The position numbers and the translations under genes were made by a program. Positions 8,669-17,528 of a stretch of DNA of 37,879 bases are shown one piece after another; within the stretch, counting starts at the first letter, position 1; each line of letters starts with the position of its first letter. The notes under the pieces are model-generated. The model was not told the origin of the DNA and made no database searches. It was given only the letters and a program-made list of their open reading frames with translations. Source of the DNA: Bacteroidales bacterium (GTDB lineage Bacteria; Bacteroidota; Bacteroidia; Bacteroidales; WCHB1-69); contig JAEEIG010000063.1 in the NCBI GenBank assembly GCA_016281255.1, positions 1 to 37,879 of the forward strand. The letters run 5' to 3'.

Positions 8669-9031
8669 TTATTTTGGGGATCTGATTTTTAATCGAAGAT
8701 GACGGATGTAACCGGATAGTAGTTTTTGAACTGTGGTGATTTGTTTAAAGAGAGGATGATCTGGCTTGAGATAGTTTAAATCTGCAGATAAAAGCAATTG
8801 TGTTTCCAACTCTGACAAAGAGCCTTGCGCTATATAACAAAACCGTAAGTTTTCTTTGTCATTATTACGACCTGCTCCTTCTGCAATATTCGATGGAATA
8901 GAAACAGAAGATCTTTTCATCTGAGAACATAATCCAAAAAGTTCATCAGTAGGAAACTTTTTTAGTACAACATACACTTCTTTCACAAGTTTCATACTCT
9001 CTTTCCAAACATTTAAGTCTTTATGGTTCAT
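8669..9031 (-). CDS. Four-helix bundle protein, S23/23S rRNA intervening-sequence protein (IVP) family
   Basis: DLNVWKESMKLVKEVY...FGLCSQMKRSSVSIPSNIAEGAGRNNDKENLRFCYIAQGSLSELETQLLL is diagnostic for the family. Confidence 0.93.
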   Translation of the reverse strand: MNHKDLNVWKESMKLVKEVYVVLKKFPTDELFGLCSQMKRSSVSIPSNIAEGAGRNNDKENLRFCYIAQGSLSELETQLLLSADLNYLKPDHPLFKQITTVQKLLSGYIRHLRLKIRSPK

Positions 9032-9049
9032 GTTTTCTTTTCCTTTCTA

Positions 9050-9077
9050 TTCACAAATCACTATTCACAATTCACAA
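9050..9077 (-). repeat. Inverted heptamer tract; minus strand reads TTGTGAA TTGTGAA TAGTGAT TTGTGAA
   Basis: Same unit as the 8592-8668 array on the opposite strand; contains the GntR stop codon. Confidence 0.92.
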
Positions 9078-9405
9078 TTTCATTAAAATCAATTCCCAGC
9101 AACCGCATGTTTTTCAGAAACTCCGGCACCTCCTCCTCCATGAATTCCTTCTTCCGGATGGCATGGATTTTCTCGGGGGCATCCTCGTTGACGAAGAAGC
9201 CGATTCCGCGTTTGTTGGTGATAATCTCCTGGTTCTGAAGGCGTTCGTAGGAGCGCATGACGGTGTTGGGGTTCACCTCGAAGGCGACGGCCAACTCGCG
9301 CACCGACTTGGCCCGCTCGCCCGGCTTCCACGCGCCCGACAAAATCTGTTCGAACACCCAGTTCTCGATCTGCCGATATATGGTTTGTGTGCTCTTGAAA
9401 TCCAT
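9061..9405 (-). CDS. GntR family transcriptional regulator, short YtrA-like type
   Basis: TIYRQIENWVFEQILSGAWKPGERAKSVRELAVAFEVNPNTVMRSYERLQNQEIITNKRGIGFFV: GntR winged helix, no large effector domain. Confidence 0.9.
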   Translation of the reverse strand: MDFKSTQTIYRQIENWVFEQILSGAWKPGERAKSVRELAVAFEVNPNTVMRSYERLQNQEIITNKRGIGFFVNEDAPEKIHAIRKKEFMEEEVPEFLKNMRLLGIDFNEIVNCE

Positions 9406-9406
9406 A

Positions 9407-10159
9407 CTATGCCTCCGTTTCTCTCATTCTCAAAAAACTCATTGCGTAGAAATAGACAATGGTCACGCTGTAAACCACATACATGAACCAATCACTGGAA
9501 GTGGCAATGTTATGCTCTACTTTATAGTAGTGACCATTGCGGATTTCTGCGGGCACCGTCAATACCACATTCAACCATTCAGTACCTGCCATGATGGCTC
9601 CAAAAACCAATGAAATGACGAAACCTGCCAATAGCAGTTTCCAAAACGGGCTCTTCTTAAAATAGATAGCAGCGAAAAACATAATAGAAATACCAGCGAA
9701 AAACATCAGCACAGCCTCTCCATCGATGGGAAGAACTTGCCATTTTAAGAATTCACCTAAATTGTGGATTCCGTATGGTATGGCGAAAATGTCAGGTTTA
9801 TACATATTCACTATGCCATATCCCAAAATCTGCCCAATCAGCACAGACAAAACAATGCCTGCCACGAAATAGATGTTGGTCAAAAACATACCTGACATCA
9901 CTTTTTCGGCGTTGGTCACGGGGGTCATCAAGAAGTGTATCCTGCTTGAAGGCTGGTGCAGCTTTGAAAAGAAACGGCATGGATAATAAACCATAAACAC
10001 AACGGCTGCTATTTTTATCCCTGTCAAATCGGGATTGCCAGACATGATCGTCATGAACAAAGACAATGCTGCCATGATGCCGAATGAATAGATGAGATCA
10101 TTCCGCCAATTTTCGTAAAAATAGGCCTTGACTAATTTGATTATATTGTTGATATTCAT
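9407..10159 (-). CDS. Multi-pass membrane protein, probable ABC-2-type permease of the adjacent ABC ATPase
   Basis: About six hydrophobic segments; operon context between ABC ATPase and GntR. Confidence 0.6.
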   Translation of the reverse strand: MNINNIIKLVKAYFYENWRNDLIYSFGIMAALSLFMTIMSGNPDLTGIKIAAVVFMVYYPCRFFSKLHQPSSRIHFLMTPVTNAEKVMSGMFLTNIYFVAGIVLSVLIGQILGYGIVNMYKPDIFAIPYGIHNLGEFLKWQVLPIDGEAVLMFFAGISIMFFAAIYFKKSPFWKLLLAGFVISLVFGAIMAGTEWLNVVLTVPAEIRNGHYYKVEHNIATSSDWFMYVVYSVTIVYFYAMSFLRMRETEA

Positions 10160-10192
10160 AATATTACGGTTTTATTGGTGAGACAATTCGGG

Positions 10193-10438
10193 TTAATTTT
10201 CAGTGGATGTTTCGTCTTGCTGAGACGCACCTTGGCTCGTCTCTACGGAATCGGCGTATGCTTCTATTTCATCCAGACCATTAAAATGAAGCACTTGCGT
10301 CGAGTCCTTTTCGATTTTTTCATATTTGATTCTGCCGCTGCGGTAGCCGGTCTGGAAGTCGATGGTGTAGCCGATGACCAGGCCCAACACCAAAACAATG
10401 GCGGTGATGATTAATATCTTATTCGTGTATTTTTTCAT
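10193..10438 (-). CDS. Small single-TM protein of unknown function in the ABC operon
   Basis: MKKYTNKILIITAIVLVLGLVIGYTIDF TM helix; polar S/T/E/Q-rich C-terminus. Confidence 0.6.
   Translation of the reverse strand: MKKYTNKILIITAIVLVLGLVIGYTIDFQTGYRSGRIKYEKIEKDSTQVLHFNGLDEIEAYADSVETSQGASQQDETSTEN
10222..10246. repeat. GTAGAGACG...CGTCTC palindromic element inside the CDS
   Basis: GAGACG 10222-10227 / CGTCTC 10238-10243; shares the CGTCTCTAC 9-mer with 12952-12960 and 27064-27072. Confidence 0.6.
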
Positions 10439-10456
10439 AATCTTCAGATTTTAAGG

Positions 10457-11293
10457 TTATTTGAACATTTCCGTGAACTCTTGCTTGTTTAAGACGGCGG
10501 CGTTGAAGAGCAGTTCCAAATCCAAGGGGGTATCAATGTGATTGACGTTTTCCTTCACTTGCTGGATGCCGCGCGGAGTCTCTTCGCTGTAGTACAGCTT
10601 GCCCTCCTTCGACTTTTCGTCATTTGTATCGAAGACTAACTTGTCGGTGATGACATCGCCGGAGGCGTTGAGAATCATACGGCCGTTGTCGATGATGGAG
10701 ACCGCATCGATGAGGCTGTGCAGGTCACGCACCTGATGCGTGGAGATGAGCACGGTTTTCTGCTCGTCGGCGTAGGCGGCCATGAATTTGCGAAAGATGC
10801 TCTTGGAAGGGATGTCGAGGCCGTTGGTGGGCTCGTCCATGATGAGCAGCGGCACATTGGCGGCCAAAGCGAAAGCTATCATCACTTTCTTCTTCTGCCC
10901 GTGCGAGAACTTGTCGATGAAGCCAAGCATGTTGTCCATCTCGAACTCCGTCAAATAATACATGAACTGTTCATGGCTGAAGTTCGGGTAAAACGGTGCG
11001 AAAGCTTCCTCGTACTGCTTGATTTTCAGGTGAGGGACATAGATCTCCTCTTGGAGGAAATAGATGTCGCTCAGCTGTTGTGCGGTGCGTTTGTAGGCGG
11101 GTTCGCCGTCGATGAGGGCTTCGCCCGCCTGCGGGAAGAGAAGTCCCGTCATGATTTTCAGCAGGGTGGTTTTGCCCGCGCCGTTGCGACCGAGCAATCC
11201 GTAAAAGTGACCGGGCTCCAACTGCAAGTCCACCCCGTTGAATAACTTGCGGTTCTTGTCATACCCGAATTCTACATTTTTCAATTGTATCAT
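10457..11293 (-). CDS. ABC transporter ATP-binding protein
   Basis: Walker A GLLGRNGAGKTTL, signature FSHGQKKKV, Walker B LLIMDEPTNGLD, H-loop STHQ. Confidence 0.95.
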   Translation of the reverse strand: MIQLKNVEFGYDKNRKLFNGVDLQLEPGHFYGLLGRNGAGKTTLLKIMTGLLFPQAGEALIDGEPAYKRTAQQLSDIYFLQEEIYVPHLKIKQYEEAFAPFYPNFSHEQFMYYLTEFEMDNMLGFIDKFSHGQKKKVMIAFALAANVPLLIMDEPTNGLDIPSKSIFRKFMAAYADEQKTVLISTHQVRDLHSLIDAVSIIDNGRMILNASGDVITDKLVFDTNDEKSKEGKLYYSEETPRGIQQVKENVNHIDTPLDLELLFNAAVLNKQEFTEMFK

Positions 11294-11316
11294 ACCGTTT
11301 GTTTTTTAATTGTTAC

Positions 11317-11385
11317 TGTATTAGTGAACTAAGACACTGCAAAGGTAATACACTTTTTGAAAAATTGTACACTTTTTGAAAAATT
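11317..11385 (-). promoter_or_regulatory. Candidate promoter/operator of the ABC-GntR operon: -7 TACCTTTG (minus, 11340-11347), TGTATTA-N22-TAATACA inverted repeat, 18-bp direct repeat TACACTTTTTGAAAAATT x2
   Basis: Direct reading; direct repeats at 11349-11366 and 11368-11385. Confidence 0.6.
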
Positions 11386-11392
11386 TTTTCTT

Positions 11393-11405
11393 GCTGATAA
11401 TCAGC
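11393..11405. repeat. Perfect palindrome GCTGAT-A-ATCAGC
   Basis: Direct reading, between divergent genes. Confidence 0.5.
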
Positions 11406-11533
11406 GTGTTATATTTCCATCGATTTTTTTGTCACAAAAGATGGCGTATTTTTCGCAGAAAATGGGAAGTTGGGGCGCAAAAACGTTTTCCATATATTCT
11501 CAATTTTTGCTCAATATATATTAATGTAATTCG

Positions 11534-11541
11534 TATTTTTG
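11534..11541 (+). promoter_or_regulatory. -7 promoter element TATTTTTG upstream of the phosphohexomutase
   Basis: TAnnTTTG match; overlaps the ORF-track TTG start, so translation should start at ATG 11560. Confidence 0.6.
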
Positions 11542-11559
11542 CACCCAATTTGGAAAACT

Positions 11560-12906
11560 ATGGGCGCATTTAAAGCATACGACTTTCGCGGAATCTATGG
11601 CAAGGATTTCGATTTGGAGACAATCTACAGGTTCGGCTTCTTTCTTCCATCGCTATTGAAAGCCGATAAAGTATTGATTGGCAGGGATATGCGGGTGACT
11701 TCGGAGGAAATGTCCGAAGCTCTGTCACGGGGAATCACCGATGCCGGCGCGGATGTCTATGACATGGGGCTGACCACCACGCCGATGGTCTATTACTTCA
11801 CCGCCAAACATCATTTCGACGCTTCGGTGATGATTACGGCATCCCATAACCCTAAGGAATACAATGGGTTAAAGGTTTCCCGAACGGATGCGCTCCCCGT
11901 AGGTTTCGACACAGGACTGGGCGAATTGGAACAGAAAGTGCTGCACGAAGAGGTGGTCATCACGGCACCGAAAGGGAAAGTCATTGACTATCCGGTGCGC
12001 GAAGAGTATCTCCAATTCCAGTCGCAGTACCACTATTCGCCTGATAATCTGAATATTGTGATAGACTGCTCCAATGGAATGGCCTCCATTCTGGTGAAGG
12101 AAATTTTCGGGGACAAACCTTGCTATCTCTTTGATACACTGGATGGTACGTTCCCCAACCACGAAGCGAACCCTTTAGAGGCAGAAAACATCGTTGAACT
12201 TCAGCAAAAAGTGCGCGAAACCCATGCCGACGTCGGTGTGATTTTCGATGGCGACGCTGACCGGGTGATGTTTGTCGATGAGCACGGCGATTTTATCTCC
12301 CCGGATTTGATGATCGCCGTGTTAGGTCACTACTTTATTGAGGAAAAAGATATTCAAGGACTTGTCATTCAAGATATCAGGACTTCCAAATCGGTGGCGG
12401 AATATTTAGGGAAGATGGGTCGCGAGATGTACATCTGGCGTGTGGGTCGTGCCTATGCCGCCATGAAGCTGCGGGAAATCGACGGCGCTTTCGGAGGAGA
12501 ATATGCCGGACACTACTACTTCCGCGACTTTTTCTACTCCGATTCCGCCATGATTGCCGCACAGGTGGCTCTGCGTGTCTTTTCCCAAATGAAAGAGCGC
12601 GGAGTGTCTGTGTCCCAACTGATTGCACGCATCAAACGGTATGCCAACTCCGGTGAAATCAACTTCACCATCGAGGAGAAGAAAGCAGCCATGGAGGCGG
12701 TTAAGGCGGCCTGCATCGCGCAGGAAACGCCAGAAACAGTTCTCGACTTCGACGGCTACCGCGTGGAATTCGCCGACTGGTGGTTCAATATCCGCCCTTC
12801 GAATACCGAACCCTACCTGCGTCTCATCATGGAGGCTCGCACGGAAGACCTGTTGAAGGAGAAAAGGGCTTTCATCGGACAAATTTTGGAACCCTACATA
12901 AAATGA
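11560..12906 (+). CDS. Phosphomannomutase/phosphoglucomutase (alpha-D-phosphohexomutase)
   Basis: KAYDFRGIYG, ITASHNPKEYNGLKV, FDGDADRVMFVDEHG, GGEYAGHYYF, RPSNTEPYLRL motifs. Confidence 0.95.
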   Translation: MGAFKAYDFRGIYGKDFDLETIYRFGFFLPSLLKADKVLIGRDMRVTSEEMSEALSRGITDAGADVYDMGLTTTPMVYYFTAKHHFDASVMITASHNPKEYNGLKVSRTDALPVGFDTGLGELEQKVLHEEVVITAPKGKVIDYPVREEYLQFQSQYHYSPDNLNIVIDCSNGMASILVKEIFGDKPCYLFDTLDGTFPNHEANPLEAENIVELQQKVRETHADVGVIFDGDADRVMFVDEHGDFISPDLMIAVLGHYFIEEKDIQGLVIQDIRTSKSVAEYLGKMGREMYIWRVGRAYAAMKLREIDGAFGGEYAGHYYFRDFFYSDSAMIAAQVALRVFSQMKERGVSVSQLIARIKRYANSGEINFTIEEKKAAMEAVKAACIAQETPETVLDFDGYRVEFADWWFNIRPSNTEPYLRLIMEARTEDLLKEKRAFIGQILEPYIK

Positions 12907-12923
12907 TGAACTGGTAACATCAC

Positions 12924-12960
12924 AGAGACGCAAACATTGAGACGCAATGTGCGTCTCTAC
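12924..12960. repeat. AGAGACGCAA...TGAGACGCA-atg-TGCGTCTCTAC palindromic intergenic repeat
   Basis: 8-bp perfect stem 12939-12946/12950-12957 plus an additional direct GAGACGCA copy. Confidence 0.8.
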
Positions 12961-12975
12961 AGACCGAGAAAGAAA

Positions 12976-15900
12976 ATGATACAAGGAACGAAACATAGAA
13001 ACCATATGGCATCGTTGCTGCTGAAAACGGCGGCGGTGTGGGTGTTCCTGTGTATGTTTTTGTCTTCGGCGCACGCACAATTCTACAACGGGTCGCAGCT
13101 CACGTTCGGAAAGAACCGCGTTCAGCATCAGAACTTTAACTGGCAATACTTGCGGGCGGAACAGTACGATGTCTATTATTACCCTACCGGCCGCGCCTTG
13201 GCGCAGTATGTCTTTTACCGCACTCCGGAAATCGTGTCGGAAATCGAGCAGTTGCTGAATTACACCTCCAAGAAAAAGCTGCAAATCATCGTCTATAACA
13301 CCCAATCCGACTTCCGTGAGTCCAATTTCGCCTACGATTACGAAGATTTCTACAACCAAGGCGGTGTGACGAACATATACGGCACGAAAATCTACATCTA
13401 TTTCGACGGAAACCGCGCGCATCTTGACCGCATGATCCGTGGCGGCATCATGAACGTCTATGCCCACTGGATGGTGCAGGGCGCAACGGTCGGGTCAAAC
13501 ATATCCGCCGACTATCTGATGAATGTGCCGAGTTGGTTCTACAGCGGATTATCCTCCTATTTCGGCGAACACTGGAACAGCGATATAGAATCGCACGTCA
13601 AAAACGGCATTCTCACAAACAGTTATACCCGCTTGGATGAACTTTCCCCCGTGGAAGCCACCTATGCCGGACACTCGTTTTGGAAATACATTGTGGACAT
13701 TTACGGCGAAGAAATCATCCCGAAGGTGCTCTATTACACCCGCTCCAGCAAAACCATCAAAGGCGGTTTGGAACGTGCCACTATGACACCGTTCAAAACA
13801 CTGGCCTCACGATGGTACAAATATTATGTCGTCATGTTCCACCCCGACATGTCGAAACAGATGCCAGACGGCGAGGAAATTCTCCGGAAACCCAATAAAA
13901 AGCGCGATTATGCCCGCTTCTGCTTCTCACCGGACGGCGAAAAATACGCTTACGTGACGAACGAGGCCGGGCAGGTGCGGGTTTGGCTGAAGCTTGCCGA
14001 ATGGAAGCAACCCAAGTGCATCCTCAAAAAATACCAAAAGACGGAAGACAATCCCGACCTCAGTTTCCCGCTCATCGCATGGCACCCTTCCAGCGAGATT
14101 TTGGGTATAACTTACGAATACAAAGGCGATTGCCTCTATCAACCCTACGATTTGGAAAAACGTCGCTGGGGCAAAAAATTCCTCGTGGATGTGGAAAAAA
14201 TCACCTCTTGGTGCTATGCTCCCGACGGCAAGATGATGCTCCTGTCCGGATTCAAAAACGGACAATCCGATATTTTCCTCTACAGTTTTGCCGCGAAATC
14301 GTACCAAAACATCACCAATGACTTCTACGACGACTACAATCCTGTCTATATGAATCCGCAGCAGATTGCCTTTGCCTCCAATCGTCCTGTGGATTCCATC
14401 TTGCTGAAAGACAACTTCTTGGATGCCTCCCGCGATCGAAAATACAATCTGTTTCAATATAATCTCAAAGCCAAGGACTCCACATTGCTGCGCGTCACCG
14501 ATTCTCCATACGCCAATGAGTTCGACCTGCAACCCGCTGGTAATCAACGACTGCTCTACCTGAGCGATGAAGGCGGCGTGATTAATCGCTACGAAGCCGT
14601 TTTCGACAGCTCCATCAGCCGCATCGACACGGCAGTGCATTACATGTACTATGCTACCCATCATCCGCTGACCGACCGCGCGTACAATATTCTGGAACAG
14701 GCTTACAATCCCGTCTCCAACACTATCGCCGACATTTCACTGATGGAGAAGTACAAGCACATTTGGCTCACAGAATTCCAAAACCAGTACCATCCCACCA
14801 TACTACCCTCCGACTTCCATAAGAAAGTGATGGAGGACTTGATGCAACAGACTGAAAAACAAGGTATCAAAGATAGTATAAAAGCAGATGCCGGAGAACA
14901 AGAGCACGGATTTGTCGTCTCCGGGGCAGCGAAAGCCAAAGAAGTGGAAACGGACGATTTCGACAGCGACACCACCTACACATCTGATAAAACCAAACAG
15001 AGTTTCCCCATTCCGGTGGGTTTGCCGTATCGGGTGCAATACTCTATCGATCAGGTGATTACGCAAGCCGACTTCAGCTTCTTGAACACGTCCTACCAGC
15101 AATTTGAAGGCGGAACGAATCCCATCTATCTCAACACCGGATTCAATGCCCTGTTTATGTTGGGCATCAATGACTTGTTTGAGGACTACCGAATTACAGG
15201 GGGTTTCAGAATCGGCTTGAATTTAGGTAGTTATGAGTTTTTATTCAGCTATGAGAATCTCTCGCGGCGACTCGACCGGCAGATTACCTTACACAGGCAG
15301 TCCATCACCTCACAGGTGGGAAGTTACGTGTACAGGCAAAGTTCCAACAACCTCTTCTATACTTTGAAACTCCCGTTTAACAAAACCAACAGCATCAGGC
15401 TGACTTTGAAAGGGCGCTACGAGACCAACGTAGTGACAGCGCTGAACGACCAGACGTTACAGCAACCCGATGCACATCATGTGTGGGCGGGCGCGAAACT
15501 GGAGTACATTTTCGATTCCTCGAAGGAGCTGTACACCAACCTGTGGCGCGGAACCAAGCTGAAACTCTTTGCCGAATACGAGCAACGTCTTGAGAGAGAA
15601 ACTCTCAGCTTGTTGGTCATCGGATTTGATGCACGGCACTCCTTCAAGCTTTTCCGCAATATGACCTTGGCGCTTCGTCTGGCCGGAAGCACCAATACCG
15701 GTTCGGCACGACTGGTCTATTACATGGGCGGTGTCGATTCCTGGATTGGTGCCAAATTCAACCGCGACATTATGGTGGATCCTACCAAAAACTATGCCTA
15801 TCAGACTCTTGCCACTAACATGCGAGGATTCACGCAAAATATCCGCAACGGCACATCGTTCCTCGTTTTCAACGGGGAATTGCGAATACCCATCGTGCAA

Positions 15901-16218
15901 CTGATTGTCGGACATAGAGTCGGATGGAACCTGCTCAACTCCCTACAGTTGAATCTGTTCGGTGATGTCGGGACGGCATGGACGGGCTTCACCCCCTATT
16001 CCAAAGACAACTGCCTCTACACGCGCTACATCGACAGCGGTCCCATCCATGCGGAAGTGAAGCGGCAGGTAGATCCGTTCGTCGGCGGCTTTGGCATCGG
16101 TGCCCGTATCTCCGTTTTCGGCTATTTCCTGCGTTTCGACTACGCATGGGGCGTCGAAGACTGGAAAATTGCCAACAAAAAGGGCGTTTTCATGTTCTCC
16201 ATCTGCACTGACTTCTAA
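12976..16218 (+). CDS. Large outer-membrane protein: peptidase-MA-like N-terminal domain lacking HExxH, TolB-like beta-propeller, C-terminal Omp85-like beta-barrel
   Basis: Signal peptide ending AHAQF; propeller-like repeats (FCFSPDGEKYAYVTNEAGQVRVW, WCYAPDGKMMLLSGFKNGQSDIFLYSF, IAFASNRPVDS); barrel motifs MGGVDSWIGAKF, NMRGFTQNIRNGTSFLVFNGELRIPI, LFGDVGTAW, terminal F. The ORF-track start at 12937 is a TTG inside the repeat. Confidence 0.75.
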   Translation: MIQGTKHRNHMASLLLKTAAVWVFLCMFLSSAHAQFYNGSQLTFGKNRVQHQNFNWQYLRAEQYDVYYYPTGRALAQYVFYRTPEIVSEIEQLLNYTSKKKLQIIVYNTQSDFRESNFAYDYEDFYNQGGVTNIYGTKIYIYFDGNRAHLDRMIRGGIMNVYAHWMVQGATVGSNISADYLMNVPSWFYSGLSSYFGEHWNSDIESHVKNGILTNSYTRLDELSPVEATYAGHSFWKYIVDIYGEEIIPKVLYYTRSSKTIKGGLERATMTPFKTLASRWYKYYVVMFHPDMSKQMPDGEEILRKPNKKRDYARFCFSPDGEKYAYVTNEAGQVRVWLKLAEWKQPKCILKKYQKTEDNPDLSFPLIAWHPSSEILGITYEYKGDCLYQPYDLEKRRWGKKFLVDVEKITSWCYAPDGKMMLLSGFKNGQSDIFLYSFAAKSYQNITNDFYDDYNPVYMNPQQIAFASNRPVDSILLKDNFLDASRDRKYNLFQYNLKAKDSTLLRVTDSPYANEFDLQPAGNQRLLYLSDEGGVINRYEAVFDSSISRIDTAVHYMYYATHHPLTDRAYNILEQAYNPVSNTIADISLMEKYKHIWLTEFQNQYHPTILPSDFHKKVMEDLMQQTEKQGIKDSIKADAGEQEHGFVVSGAAKAKEVETDDFDSDTTYTSDKTKQSFPIPVGLPYRVQYSIDQVITQADFSFLNTSYQQFEGGTNPIYLNTGFNALFMLGINDLFEDYRITGGFRIGLNLGSYEFLFSYENLSRRLDRQITLHRQSITSQVGSYVYRQSSNNLFYTLKLPFNKTNSIRLTLKGRYETNVVTALNDQTLQQPDAHHVWAGAKLEYIFDSSKELYTNLWRGTKLKLFAEYEQRLERETLSLLVIGFDARHSFKLFRNMTLALRLAGSTNTGSARLVYYMGGVDSWIGAKFNRDIMVDPTKNYAYQTLATNMRGFTQNIRNGTSFLVFNGELRIPIVQLIVGHRVGWNLLNSLQLNLFGDVGTAWTGFTPYSKDNCLYTRYIDSGPIHAEVKRQVDPFVGGFGIGARISVFGYFLRFDYAWGVEDWKIANKKGVFMFSICTDF

Positions 16219-16254
16219 TCGTTTGCAAAGGGATTTAGACGACTATAGCATAAA

Positions 16255-16289
16255 AAAAGACGGAATCATTCAGTATGATTCCGTCTTTT
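16255..16289. terminator. Bidirectional intrinsic terminator between convergent genes
   Basis: AAAAGACGGAATCAT 16255-16269 / ATGATTCCGTCTTTT 16275-16289, perfect 15-bp stem, 5-nt loop, A/T tracts on both sides. Confidence 0.92.
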
Positions 16290-16325
16290 CCGTCGGGAAG
16301 AGGTTACATGAAACCACTCTCCGTG

Positions 16326-16877
16326 TTATTTCTTGAAATAACGGTTGAAAAGACCCTCGAAACCTTGTCCGTGGCGGGCTTCATCCTTGGCCATTTCGTG
16401 AACGGTGTCGTGGATGGCGTCCCAGTTCATCTCTTTAGCGCGCTTGGCGATGCGCATTTTGTCTGCACAAGCGCCGCTTTCGGCCATCATTCGCTTTTCC
16501 AGGTTGGTCTTGGTATCCCAGACCACCTCACCGAGTAACTCGGCGAATTTGGCGCAATGCTCGGCCTCCTCGAAGGCATAGCGTTTGAAAGCTTCGGCCA
16601 CTTCAGGATAACCTTCGCGGTCGGCCTGACGGCTCATAGCCAAATACATGCCCACTTCGGTGGCTTCGCCCATGAAGTGCGCGTTGAGGTCTTTGATCAT
16701 CTCCTCGTCGCTATCCTTGGCAACACCAAGGACATGCTCGGTGACAAAAGACAATGCACCGTCCTCGACCAGTTCTTTGAACTTGGAGGCAGGTTGCTTG
16801 CATTGAGGACATCTTTCCGGAGGGGTATCTCCTTCGTGTACATAACCGCACACGGTACAAACGAATTTTTTCTTCAT
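16326..16877 (-). CDS. Reverse rubrerythrin (N-terminal rubredoxin domain, C-terminal ferritin-like diiron domain)
   Basis: [33 protein letters not shown], then ferritin-like helices with EEAEH and DEARHG. The 224-aa ORF-track start is over-extended. Confidence 0.92.
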   Translation of the reverse strand: MKKKFVCTVCGYVHEGDTPPERCPQCKQPASKFKELVEDGALSFVTEHVLGVAKDSDEEMIKDLNAHFMGEATEVGMYLAMSRQADREGYPEVAEAFKRYAFEEAEHCAKFAELLGEVVWDTKTNLEKRMMAESGACADKMRIAKRAKEMNWDAIHDTVHEMAKDEARHGQGFEGLFNRYFKK

Positions 16878-16917
16878 AATTTTGATTGTTAGTTGTTGAT
16901 TATTGATAAATTGCAGA

Positions 16918-17457
16918 TTAAAAATTATCGGGCATAATTTGGAAATAAGACTGCGGGTGGTCGCAAACAGGACACACATCCGGCGCTTTTTTGCCCACAA
17001 CGATATGTCCGCAGTTGCTGCATTGCCAGATCATGTCGTTGTCGCGGGAGAAAACAATGCCGCCTTCGATGTTGGCTAACAGCTTTTTGTAACGTTCTTC
17101 GTGGTGCTTTTCGATTTCGCCAACCATAGCGAACAACTTAGCGATGCGGTCGAAACCCTCTTCTTTGGCTGTTTTGGCAAAACCCGCGTACATATCGGTC
17201 CATTCGTAGTTTTCACCGGCAGCGGCGTCTTTCAGATTGGTGACCGTATCCGGAACCTTGCCCTCGTGTAACAGTTTGAACCAAATCTTAGCATGCTCTT
17301 TCTCATTGGCGGCTGTCTCCTCGAAGATAGCGGCGATTTGGTTGTAACCATCTTTTTTCGCTTTGGAAGCGTAGTATGAATACTTGTTGCGCGCTTGAGA
17401 CTCGCCGGCGAAAGCGGTCTGCAGATTTTTTTCAGTTTGTGATCCTTTTAATTCCAT
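16918..17457 (-). CDS. Rubrerythrin (N-terminal diiron domain, C-terminal rubredoxin)
   Basis: [70 protein letters not shown]. Confidence 0.95.
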   Translation of the reverse strand: MELKGSQTEKNLQTAFAGESQARNKYSYYASKAKKDGYNQIAAIFEETAANEKEHAKIWFKLLHEGKVPDTVTNLKDAAAGENYEWTDMYAGFAKTAKEEGFDRIAKLFAMVGEIEKHHEERYKKLLANIEGGIVFSRDNDMIWQCSNCGHIVVGKKAPDVCPVCDHPQSYFQIMPDNF

Positions 17458-17520
17458 AATGCACTTTTGTATTGATTATTGTTGAAATTCTTTTGCCTCT
17501 TTTTCGATAAAGACGAAGTG

Positions 17521-17528
17521 CAAAATTA
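17521..17528 (-). promoter_or_regulatory. -7 promoter element TAATTTTG for the rubrerythrin gene pair
   Basis: TAnnTTTG on the minus strand upstream of 17457. Confidence 0.5.

Noticed and set aside
8669-9031. Part of a diversity-generating retroelement (Avd-like)
   Set aside because: No reverse transcriptase, TR/VR repeat or variable target gene seen in the window.
11376-11573. 65-aa ORF upstream of the phosphohexomutase
   Set aside because: Runs through the promoter region of the phosphohexomutase; no coding signature.
12406-13467. 353-aa minus-strand ORF across the phosphohexomutase and the next gene
   Set aside because: Crosses an intergenic repeat and is antisense to two supported CDSs.
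16326-17000. Extended 224-aa rubrerythrin start
   Set aside because: The first 41 residues read through the intergenic spacer and the neighbouring rubrerythrin 3' end; [12 protein letters not shown] at 16877 is the natural start.
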